Shown here piece after piece: positions 45,906 to 53,298 of a stretch of 64,000 nucleotides of DNA (its first letter is position 1; every line of letters begins with the position of its first letter). The position numbers were made by a program, and so were the translations under genes. The stretch spans positions 1-64,000 of the forward strand of contig ADAC02000001.1 of NCBI GenBank assembly GCA_000163555.2, in the 5' to 3' direction. The stretch is from an alpha proteobacterium HIMB114 (GTDB taxonomy: Bacteria; Pseudomonadota; Alphaproteobacteria; Pelagibacterales; Pelagibacteraceae). Below the pieces are notes generated by a model, which did not search any database, was not told where the DNA came from, and saw only the letters and a list, made by a program, of their open reading frames with translations.

Positions 45906-46835
45906 TCATTTATTACTTTTGAGTATATTAAGTATATCTTTTTCAATATTAAATTTAACTTTTATAATTTTTAAGTTTTCATATTTATTAAATATTTGAT
46001 TACTGTAAATTTCATTATTAATCTCGTATTTAATTTTGCAAGTTAATTTTCGGTTTAGATTTTTTAAAAGTTTTAAAATATTGGTATTTTTATAGTTTTT
46101 TAAAACAATATTTTTATTTGCATTACTCTTATTTTTAAGAATTTTTAGTAAAAACTCGCTTACATTATCGGCGTGCACTACGTTTAATTCCAAATTCTTA
46201 TTCTTAAGATAAAATTTATTTTTTTTAAAAAAACAATTTAATAGTGTTGGAAAAATTTTTTTTCTTTTGTCAGATTTAGAAAAGGTTTCATATAGTTTTA
46301 TATTATAAAATTGAACTTCTTTATGTTTAACCTTATAAAACTCTAAAAATTGTTCGTATGCTTTTTTTGAAGCCGCGTAAAGATTTTTAGGTTTATATGA
46401 ATTACTATTAAAAAACTCCTGCATACTTCCTAGGTTTATAATTTTTTTAATTTTAAAGTTCAGATTATTTAAAATAATAGTAGGAAATATAATATTAGAA
46501 TTCATAAATTTAATTAAGTTTTTATCACTATTTTCCTCGCTATAAAAAGTTGCAAAATTAATAAAAAAATTGAATTTTTTATTTTTAATTTTTTTTAGTT
46601 CTTTAAATTCTTTATAAAAAAAAGACTTATAATTTTTGTACTTTTTTTTAATTTTCAATATTTTTTTATTTTTTTTATGATCGTATCTTAAAATGTCTAC
46701 AACTTCGTAGCCATTTTCGAGTGCAGTAATTAAAAAGTTATTTCCTAAAAATCCAGAAGATCCTAAAATTAATATGCTTGATTTTTTTTTATTATTAAAT
46801 TTTTTATTTGAATAATTCTTCGAAGCTTCTTCCAT
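45906..46835 (-). CDS. RfbJ-like nucleotide-sugar SDR
   Basis: An extended short-chain dehydrogenase (309 residues): GSSGFLGNNFLI holds the dinucleotide site, LGSMQEFFNSN the catalytic Ser, and YAASKKAYEQF the Tyr/Lys pair. The pattern SMQEF followed by YAASK resembles CDP-abequose synthase (RfbJ) and related 4-ketosugar reductases more than RmlD. It probably reduces a dTDP-4-keto-6-deoxy sugar made by RmlB/RmlC. Its start lies 32 bases inside rmlC in another frame, with AAGGA just before the ATG. Confidence 0.8.
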   Translation of the reverse strand: MEEASKNYSNKKFNNKKKSSILILGSSGFLGNNFLITALENGYEVVDILRYDHKKNKKILKIKKKYKNYKSFFYKEFKELKKIKNKKFNFFINFATFYSEENSDKNLIKFMNSNIIFPTIILNNLNFKIKKIINLGSMQEFFNSNSYKPKNLYAASKKAYEQFLEFYKVKHKEVQFYNIKLYETFSKSDKRKKIFPTLLNCFFKKNKFYLKNKNLELNVVHADNVSEFLLKILKNKSNANKNIVLKNYKNTNILKLLKNLNRKLTCKIKYEINNEIYSNQIFNKYENLKIIKVKFNIEKDILNILKSNK

Positions 46836-47322
46836 TTTTATCCTTAGGTGATAAAATTTTTTTTTTTTTTGGCCATTTTATACCAATACTTGGGTCATTC
46901 CATGCTAATGTAGTCTCTGTTTTTTTATTTCTATAATTTGTACATTTGTAATGAACTATACAATTCTTAGATAAACAGAAAAATCCATGTGCAAAATTTT
47001 CAGGTATGAAAATAGAAAAATTTGATTTTTCAGATATTTTAATTGCAAAATATTTTTTATAAGTTTTAGAGTTTTTTCTTAGATCTACAGCTACATCAAA
47101 TATTTCACCTTTCAAAACTGAAATGAGCTTTCCTTGTGATTTTTTTTTTTGAAAATGAAGGCCTCTGATTACATTTCTTTTTGAAAAAGACATGCAGTCG
47201 AAAACAAATTTTTTTTTTAATACCCTGTTATCATGTATCTCTCTAAAATGCCCTCTGTAATCATGGTGTTGATTTGATTTAATTAACACCAAACCTTTAA
47301 ATTTAGTTTTTTGAATTTTCAT
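46804..47322 (-). CDS. rmlC: dTDP-4-dehydrorhamnose 3,5-epimerase-family protein
   Basis: This is a cupin-like protein of 172 residues with catalytic His in IRGLHFQKK, FDVAVDLRKNSKTY, FIPENFAHGFFCLS and the C-terminal AWNDPSIGIKWP. It epimerises the 4-keto sugar made by RmlB. A run of 14 A (46870-46857) lies near the C terminus, right before the overlap with the SDR gene. It overlaps rmlA by 20 bases. Confidence 0.87.
   Translation of the reverse strand: MKIQKTKFKGLVLIKSNQHHDYRGHFREIHDNRVLKKKFVFDCMSFSKRNVIRGLHFQKKKSQGKLISVLKGEIFDVAVDLRKNSKTYKKYFAIKISEKSNFSIFIPENFAHGFFCLSKNCIVHYKCTNYRNKKTETTLAWNDPSIGIKWPKKKKILSPKDKNGRSFEELFK
46857..46870 (-). repeat. A14 homopolymer in rmlC
   Basis: Fourteen consecutive A residues on the coding strand encode the lysine run before ILSPKDK. 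Between this tract and the SDR start there are 21 bases, which in the SDR frame are open (no stop). Loss of one A from the tract would join RmlC to the SDR in a single frame. Confidence 0.7.
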
Positions 47323-48187
47323 TGTTAATAATTTTTCTTAAATAATTTGAGTAAGGACACTCACCATAAAATTTAATATTTTTTAGAATTTGTTTTTTTG
47401 TAATCCATTTTTTTTGATAGGCAATTTCATCAAGACATGCGATTTTTATACCTTGAACTTTTTCTACTGAAGTAACAAAATTACTAATATTTGTAAAATC
47501 ATCAATTTTTCCTGCGTCTGACCAAATTGCCCCACGCCCAAGTTCTATAAAGTTAAGGCAGTTTCTTTTCTTATAATTTTTTATTACATCAACAATTTCA
47601 GTTTCTTTTCTTTTTGATGGCTTAAGTTTATGGGCAATTTGGACTACATGATTATCAAAAAAATATAAGCCAGTGATGGCTTTATCTGAAATAAATTTTT
47701 TAGGTTTTTCTATAATTTCAACAATTTTTTTATCTTTAATCTTTGCAACACCATAATTTTCAGGTTTTGATACTCCTTTTAAAAATACTGTGCAGCCTTT
47801 TTTGAAAACTTTTGTGGTTTGAAGCAACTCAGTTAAGCTTTGACCATAAAAAAAATTATCTCCAAGTATTAATGAAACATTGCTATTACCAATAAATTTT
47901 TTACCAATTTTAAAGGCCTCAGGTATTCCAGATGGTTTTAATTGTTCCTCATAACTTATTTTTAACCCTAAATGTCGACCATCGCCTACAACATTTATAA
48001 AGTTTTTTTTTTGACCTTTATTTATTATTAAAAGAATATTTCGTATATCGGCCAACATCAAAATCGATAGAGGATAGAAAAATAGAGGCTTATCATAAAT
48101 AGGTAAAAGTTGTTTATTAGTACTTTTGGTTATTGGACTTAAGCGAGTCCCTTTTCCACCTGCAAGAATAATTCCTTTATTTATCAA
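47303..48187 (-). CDS. rmlA: glucose-1-phosphate thymidylyltransferase
   Basis: The protein of 294 residues has the nucleotidyltransferase signature LAGGKGTRLSPITKS at the start, LPIYDKPLFFYPLS, LGDNFFYG (metal-binding Asp) and the EIVEIIEKPKKF region. RmlA makes dTDP-glucose for deoxysugar synthesis. It overlaps rmlB by 4 bases (ATGA) and rmlC by 20. Confidence 0.93.
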   Translation of the reverse strand: MINKGIILAGGKGTRLSPITKSTNKQLLPIYDKPLFFYPLSILMLADIRNILLIINKGQKKNFINVVGDGRHLGLKISYEEQLKPSGIPEAFKIGKKFIGNSNVSLILGDNFFYGQSLTELLQTTKVFKKGCTVFLKGVSKPENYGVAKIKDKKIVEIIEKPKKFISDKAITGLYFFDNHVVQIAHKLKPSKRKETEIVDVIKNYKKRNCLNFIELGRGAIWSDAGKIDDFTNISNFVTSVEKVQGIKIACLDEIAYQKKWITKKQILKNIKFYGECPYSNYLRKIINNENSKN

Positions 48188-49209
48188 TTTTTGACCCCAA
48201 GTCTTTTTGTATAATTTTTTTTATCTAATTTTTTAACCCATTTAAAGTTATTTAAATACCACTCAATCGTAGAATTAAGACCATCTATTAGAGTATATTT
48301 TTTTTTCCATCCTAATTTTTTTAATTTATTACTATTCAAAGCATATCTTACATCATGTCCTGGCCTGTCTTTTACGTAAATAATTTTGGAATTATTTTTT
48401 TTACCAAATTTTTTCTTACATAAGTACAAGATTTTTTTCGCTAAAATTTTATTTGATAAAATTTCATCCGACCCAATATTATAACTTTCACCTATCTTAC
48501 CTTTTTTAAAAATAAATATTAGGGCATTACAATGATCATTGACATGTATCCATTCTCTTTCATTGTTTCCTTTGCCGTATATAGGTAAGTTTTTATTATT
48601 AATAATATTTATTATTAATTTTGGAATTAGTTTTTCTGGAAATTGCCTCGGTCCATAGTTGTTACTACAATTCGTGATTATAATTGGCAGTTTATAGGTT
48701 CTAATATAAGATTTTATCAAGTGGTCAGATGCCGCTTTACTTGCGGCATAAGGTGAACTGGGTTTGTACGAGTCTGTTTCAACAGAATATTTTTTTTTTG
48801 GAATATCACCGTAAACTTCATCAGTAGATATATGCAGAAACTTTGACTTTTTACTTTTTTTATTAAATTTTTTAAATTGCTCGAGCAATTGAAATACACC
48901 GTTAATATTTGATTGTATAAAACTACTAGGGTCATCGATGGACCTATCAACATGGGTCTCAGCAGCCAGATTAAATATTGCCACTGGTTTAAATTGATTT
49001 AATATTTTTGAAATTTTTTTTCCATTATTTATATCTGAGATAATGAGTTTATAATTTTTTTTATTAAGATGATTTATATTCATCATATTTGACGAATAAG
49101 TCTTTTTATCTACTATTATTACAAAATAGTTCTGTTTAATTAATTCAATAACAAGGTTACTGCCAATAAATCCAAGCCCACCAGTAACTAAAATATTTTT
49201 CTTTTTCAT
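48184..49209 (-). CDS. rmlB: dTDP-glucose 4,6-dehydratase
   Basis: An extended SDR (341 residues): NAD site VTGGLGFIGSNLVIEL, NLAAETHVDRSIDDP, the catalytic HISTDEVYGDI (Thr-Asp-Glu) and YAASKAASDHLI (Tyr/Lys). The dTDP-glucose 4,6-dehydratase markers NCSNNYGPRQFPEKLIP are present. It is the first gene of the minus-strand rmlBAC-SDR run. Confidence 0.94.
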   Translation of the reverse strand: MKKKNILVTGGLGFIGSNLVIELIKQNYFVIIVDKKTYSSNMMNINHLNKKNYKLIISDINNGKKISKILNQFKPVAIFNLAAETHVDRSIDDPSSFIQSNINGVFQLLEQFKKFNKKSKKSKFLHISTDEVYGDIPKKKYSVETDSYKPSSPYAASKAASDHLIKSYIRTYKLPIIITNCSNNYGPRQFPEKLIPKLIINIINNKNLPIYGKGNNEREWIHVNDHCNALIFIFKKGKIGESYNIGSDEILSNKILAKKILYLCKKKFGKKNNSKIIYVKDRPGHDVRYALNSNKLKKLGWKKKYTLIDGLNSTIEWYLNNFKWVKKLDKKNYTKRLGVKN

Positions 49210-49259
49210 TATTTTTTTAAATCATCTTTAAATCATTTGGTGTATATGTGCTATACTTA

Positions 49260-50090
49260 ATGATTAAAATTGATGATATCACGGTAGTAATAGTTACTTT
49301 CAAAAGCGGCAAAGTCATATCAAAGTGCCTATCTAATTTAAGCCAGTTTAAAAAAATATTAATACTTGATAATTCAAATGATGAAAAATTAAAGAGAAAA
49401 CTTGAAAAAAAAAAAAATATTTTTTTTTATATTTCAAAAAAAAATTTAGGCTATGCAGCTGGCAACAATTTTCTACTAAAGAAAGTTAAAACAAAATATG
49501 CGTTAATTATTAATCCCGATACTTTCCTTGAAAAGAAAAATATTCAAAAATTAATTTTTCAGATTAATATTTTAAGAGGAAAATTTGGTATTATTGGTTG
49601 TAATAATAGTGCAAAAATAATTTCTGAAGAAAAAATACAAGATAATATTTTTTACAATTGTGAGTTCGTCAAAGGTTATTTTATGTTAACAAATATGAAA
49701 GCAATAAAAAAAGTAAAATATTTCGACGACTCATTTTTTATGTATTTAGAAGAAATTGATCTATGTAAAAGAATTAGAGAAGATAATTTTAAAGTATATG
49801 TTTTGCAAAATTTTAAGATTAAACATATCGGTGCCTCATCTTCCTCGATAGGAGAAGAATTTGAGAAAAATAGAAATTGGCATTGGTTATGGTCTCAATA
49901 TTATTTTGATAAAAAGCATAAAGGTTATTTTTTTTGTTTTTTCAAATATACTTTTATTTTTGCTAAGATTTTATTAAATCTACTCATAATACCATTGCGC
50001 AAAAAAAATAAATTTTATTTTTATAGATTTTGGGGCTTGGTATCATCTATATTGGAAAAAAAATCATTTTACAGACCACACTTATTTTAG
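49260..50090 (+). CDS. GT2-family glycosyltransferase, rhamnosyltransferase-like
   Basis: A GT-A enzyme: [13 protein letters not shown] at the start, [16 protein letters not shown], the metal motif NPDTF, and [16 protein letters not shown] followed by IKHIGASSS, a pattern shared with WbbL-type rhamnosyltransferases. I start at the ATG at 49260; a GTG four codons earlier is possible. A tract of 13 A (49405-49417) falls in the N-terminal part. It probably uses the dTDP-deoxysugar made by the neighbouring rml genes. Confidence 0.87.
   Translation: MIKIDDITVVIVTFKSGKVISKCLSNLSQFKKILILDNSNDEKLKRKLEKKKNIFFYISKKNLGYAAGNNFLLKKVKTKYALIINPDTFLEKKNIQKLIFQINILRGKFGIIGCNNSAKIISEEKIQDNIFYNCEFVKGYFMLTNMKAIKKVKYFDDSFFMYLEEIDLCKRIREDNFKVYVLQNFKIKHIGASSSSIGEEFEKNRNWHWLWSQYYFDKKHKGYFFCFFKYTFIFAKILLNLLIIPLRKKNKFYFYRFWGLVSSILEKKSFYRPHLF
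49405..49417 (+). repeat. A13 homopolymer in GT2 gene
   Basis: Thirteen consecutive A residues fall about 145 bases after the likely start of the GT2 glycosyltransferase. A single-base change in length would truncate the enzyme early, so this is the tract most likely to switch a gene off. Confidence 0.65.
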
Positions 50091-50096
50091 CTTAAA

Positions 50097-50186
50097 GGAG
50101 AGATGGCCGAGTGGTTTAAGGCGCACGCTTGGAAAGCGTGTAAAGGGGCAACTCTTTCGCGGGTTCGAATCCCGCTCTCTCCGCCA
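50097..50186 (+). tRNA. tRNA-Ser (GGA anticodon)
   Basis: The acceptor stem GGAGAGA pairs with TCTCTCC. The D arm is GGCCGAGTGGTTTAAGGC-like, the anticodon stem CACGC/GCGTG encloses TTGGAAA with anticodon GGA (50131-50133), and there is a long class II variable arm. The T arm is GGGTTCGAATCCC, the discriminator is G, and CCA is encoded at 50184-50186. It reads UCC and UCU. It lies 6 bases after the GT2 gene, inside the polysaccharide island. Confidence 0.96.
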
Positions 50187-50229
50187 TTTTTGTTGATACA
50201 GTATAAAAAGCAGAATAAAAATTATTTTA

Positions 50230-50928
50230 ATGAAATATAAAAATTTATTAGAACAAAAGCGAAATTTTGAATTTCTGTTATATAAAATATACCATTTTAT
50301 TTTTAGTGAAAAATTTTTTAAGAAAATAGAATATAACTTCGATAATTCTAAAACTCGATTAGATTTAATTAATTTTTTAATAAAAAAAAAAAACTATAAA
50401 TCTTATTTAGAGATAGGCTGTCATCAAGACGAGGTATTTTCGTTGATAAATATTGAGAAGATCGGCGTCGATCCAATGAGTGGAGGTAACTTTAGAGGAA
50501 CGAGTGATGAATTTTTTTTTCAAAATAACAAGAAGTTTGATTGTATATTCATTGACGGGCTGCATACCTATGAGCAAGTTATTAAAGATATCAAAAATTC
50601 AATTGATTCTTTAAGCGAAAATGGCGTAATAATTCTTCACGATTGCCTACCATCAAAGATAACGCATCAATATGTTCCAAGATCAAGATATACTTGGAAC
50701 GGAGATGTTTGGAAAGCAATAGTCGAGGTCAGGACGTGGGAACATGTTGAGACTTATACTATTTTGGCGGATCAGGGCTTGGGAGTTATTACTAAGAAAA
50801 AAAATTCTGATCTACTCTTTATGAAAAAAAATAATTTCAAGAAACTAAAATTTAAATATTTATATTATAATTATAAAACTATTATGCGAACTATATCATA
50901 TGATAATTTTATTAGCCAAATGGACTAA
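50230..50928 (+). CDS. class I SAM-dependent methyltransferase (Methyltransf_24-like)
   Basis: The 232-residue protein has a short helical N-terminal region and then a Rossmann core: YLEIGCHQDE (SAM-binding), KIGVDPMSGGNFRG, CIFIDGLHTYEQVIKDI and GVIILHDCLP. The IDGLHTYEQ/HDC pattern is typical of methyltransferases that modify sugars or small molecules in glycan clusters. A 12-A run occurs at 50382-50393. It belongs by composition to the island and is convergent with the serine hydrolase. Confidence 0.83.
   Translation: MKYKNLLEQKRNFEFLLYKIYHFIFSEKFFKKIEYNFDNSKTRLDLINFLIKKKNYKSYLEIGCHQDEVFSLINIEKIGVDPMSGGNFRGTSDEFFFQNNKKFDCIFIDGLHTYEQVIKDIKNSIDSLSENGVIILHDCLPSKITHQYVPRSRYTWNGDVWKAIVEVRTWEHVETYTILADQGLGVITKKKNSDLLFMKKNNFKKLKFKYLYYNYKTIMRTISYDNFISQMD
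50382..50393 (+). repeat. A12 homopolymer in methyltransferase gene
   Basis: Twelve A residues encode lysines just before the SAM-binding motif of the island methyltransferase, about 150 bases into the gene. Confidence 0.55.
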
Positions 50929-50935
50929 AATTTGA

Positions 50936-52051
50936 TTAGTTGTTATCTAAAATTTCATAAAACTTCTTTATTAAATTAACTACCCTTTTATCAGCAGACA
51001 TTGATGAATTAATTTTTTTTGTTACATAGGATATCCCTATGCCTTCAACTGGATCTGCAAAACCCACAGACCCTCCCCAGCCATTATGACCAAATGACTC
51101 ATTATTTTTTCCAAATAACCAGCCACCTCTCATAATATAACCAGAATAAGTCCATTTGATTGGAAGGCCTAAACTACCATCATTTTTAATGTTTGAAATT
51201 TTTAGAATATTTAAAAAATTGTTTTTCGAAATAATTTTGTTGTTATCGTATTTTATATCATTTGCTAGGATATCATAAAATTTTGCTATTGATAAAGCCG
51301 ATCCATGACCGCCCATCGATGGAACACCTGTCTCTCTCCAAATTCTAGAATTATAAAAATCGATCTGATGAACAGGATTATTAAAGGCATTATATTCTTG
51401 ATCTACTCTTTTTAAATCTGTTACATTTATTTCCTCTAAGTTAGCAACATTTTTAAAATCTATATTTTCAAGTCCAAACTTAAAATTAAGATTAAATTTC
51501 TTTGAAAAATTTTTACTAAAGTAATCTTTTAAATTTAATTGCATTGTTTTTCTAATTAAATTTTCAACTAAGAAACCATGGGTTTTAGCATGGTAGAAAG
51601 TTTTAACACCTGGTGGGTGATCCGGGTCTTGATTTTCTAATATTTTTATAATTTTATCAAAATTTAGAAGGTCCTCGTTATTAATCTTCACTTTAAATCG
51701 ATATAATCCAGCCTGGTGAGATAAAATATGTTTGACTTTTATATTTTCTTTATTTTTCTTAAATTCAGGCCAATAAAATGATACTTTTTTTTCTATATCT
51801 ATAATTTTTTCCTGAATAAGTTTTGCTATGCAGCCGGCATATATACCTTTACTGAGAGAAAAAGTATTTACTATTGTATCTTCATCCCAATTTTGTAAAT
51901 GATTTTTTTTCCCACCATAAATATTTACTAAAACTTTTCCATTTTTTACAATTGAGAAGTTTGCTCCACTTTCTTTATTTTCCTCAAAATATTTTTTAAA
52001 TATTTCTTTTAATTCAATAAATTGTGGAGCGCATTCTCCTTGAATAATCAT
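50936..52051 (-). CDS. beta-lactamase-family serine hydrolase
   Basis: The 371-residue protein has the class C beta-lactamase/esterase fold: the S-x-x-K nucleophile motif in FSLSKGIYAG, a tyrosine region FYHAKTHGF in place of Y-x-N, and GHNGWGGSVGFADP near the end as the third motif. No signal peptide is visible, so it is likely a cytoplasmic esterase or amidase rather than a true beta-lactamase. Its start overlaps the aceF stop by one base (TAATG), so it is translated with the pyruvate dehydrogenase genes. Confidence 0.82.
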   Translation of the reverse strand: MIIQGECAPQFIELKEIFKKYFEENKESGANFSIVKNGKVLVNIYGGKKNHLQNWDEDTIVNTFSLSKGIYAGCIAKLIQEKIIDIEKKVSFYWPEFKKNKENIKVKHILSHQAGLYRFKVKINNEDLLNFDKIIKILENQDPDHPPGVKTFYHAKTHGFLVENLIRKTMQLNLKDYFSKNFSKKFNLNFKFGLENIDFKNVANLEEINVTDLKRVDQEYNAFNNPVHQIDFYNSRIWRETGVPSMGGHGSALSIAKFYDILANDIKYDNNKIISKNNFLNILKISNIKNDGSLGLPIKWTYSGYIMRGGWLFGKNNESFGHNGWGGSVGFADPVEGIGISYVTKKINSSMSADKRVVNLIKKFYEILDNN

Positions 52052-53298
52052 TAACTAGCTAATTTAAATGCAAAATTTCTTCCAAGACTAATTTTTAAAT
52101 CCTGACAAAATCTAGCAGCTTCTGCACCATCTATCATTCTATGGTCGTAAGAAAGAGAGATTGGCATCATTTTTCTAGCTTGAAATTTTCCATTTAAATG
52201 AACTTGCTTTGTCTCAGTTTTTCCAATTCCTAAGATACACACTTCTGGCAAATTAACGATTGGTGTGAAAAAACTTCCACCAATTCCGCCCAAGCTTGAT
52301 ATTGTCATTGAACCACCAAAAAATTCTTTTTTATCAATTTTTAATTCCTTACATTGCTTACTAATTTTTCTCAGTTCTTTTCCAAGAGTTAGAATATCTT
52401 TTTGATCGACGTTTCTAATTTTTGGCACCATTAATCCATGTGGAGTATCTACCGCAATTCCAATATGAAAGTATTTTTTATAAACCACTTCTTCATTTTC
52501 TGGATCTAGAGATGAATTAAAGTTTGGATATTTTTTCATTGCATTTACCAATGCTTTCATGATGAACGCTAATGGCGTTACAGGAATTTTTTCTCTAGTA
52601 TTAAGATCAACTAATCCTTTTCTAAAGTTTTCCATTTCAGTTACATCTATTTCATCATGTTGCGTTACATGAGGAATACTATTCCATGCTTTAACTAAAT
52701 GAGGACCTGATAATCTTTTAATTCTTGGGATTTTTTGAATATCAACTGGTCCAAATTCAGAGTGTTCATAGGGCAAATCTATTTTATCACTAATTTTAGT
52801 ATCATTAGACTGTGGAGCAATATTTCTATTTTTTACAAAATTTTTTAGATCATCTTTTTTAACTCTACCGCCTCTACCAGAACCTTGCAGTTCACTGATA
52901 TTAATTCCAAGCTCTCTAGCAAATTTAAGAGTATTTGGGCTTGCACCTGTTGAGTCAGATAATTTAAGTTGGTTAGTGGTATTTGTTTGTTTTAATTCTT
53001 CTTTTTTAACTACTTCTTCATTTTTCTTTGGTTCCTTTTGTTTTTGCTGAGAAGGTGATTTTTCATCCGTAATAATTTCTAAAATTTGATCACCTTCTGA
53101 TACTTTATCTCCAATTTTTATATTTATATTTGATATTTTACCTGAAAATGATGATGGCACCTCAACACTAGATTTGTCACTTTCAAGAGTAATGATCGGA
53201 TCACCTTTGTTAATTTTATCACCTTCTTTAACTAATACTTCAATTATCTCGACATTTTTAAAATCACCAATGTTTGGAACTTTAACTATTTCACTCAT
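52051..53298 (-). CDS. aceF: dihydrolipoyl acetyltransferase (PDH E2), one lipoyl domain
   Basis: One lipoyl domain with Lys42 in ESDKSSVEVPSS (residues 1-78) is followed by a flexible, lysine/glutamine-rich linker. The E1/E3-binding domain comes next (about 117-152, SPNTLKFARELGINI and GRGGRVKKDDL), then the acetyltransferase core (about 185-415, ending in SYDHRMIDGAEA with the catalytic His). The length (415) is short for an AceF because only one lipoyl domain is present. The other two lipoyl domains are on E1. No dihydrolipoyl dehydrogenase gene follows. Confidence 0.93.
   Translation of the reverse strand: MSEIVKVPNIGDFKNVEIIEVLVKEGDKINKGDPIITLESDKSSVEVPSSFSGKISNINIKIGDKVSEGDQILEIITDEKSPSQQKQKEPKKNEEVVKKEELKQTNTTNQLKLSDSTGASPNTLKFARELGINISELQGSGRGGRVKKDDLKNFVKNRNIAPQSNDTKISDKIDLPYEHSEFGPVDIQKIPRIKRLSGPHLVKAWNSIPHVTQHDEIDVTEMENFRKGLVDLNTREKIPVTPLAFIMKALVNAMKKYPNFNSSLDPENEEVVYKKYFHIGIAVDTPHGLMVPKIRNVDQKDILTLGKELRKISKQCKELKIDKKEFFGGSMTISSLGGIGGSFFTPIVNLPEVCILGIGKTETKQVHLNGKFQARKMMPISLSYDHRMIDGAEAARFCQDLKISLGRNFAFKLAS
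53167..53281. repeat. lipoyl-domain DNA repeat, copy in aceF
   Basis: These 115 bases encode the lipoyl domain of E2 and differ at only 6 positions, by eye, from 56206-56320 in aceE. Most of the difference lies in one 26-base stretch. The similarity includes third codon positions, suggesting recent duplication or gene conversion between the two genes. Confidence 0.75.

Noticed and set aside
46857-46870. T14 run on the plus strand as a terminator
   Set aside because: It is inside the rmlC coding region and is not preceded by a GC-rich stem on either strand.
50097-50186. tRNA-Ser as the attachment site of an integrated element
   Set aside because: I saw no repeat of the tRNA 3' end elsewhere in the window and no integrase or phage gene nearby.
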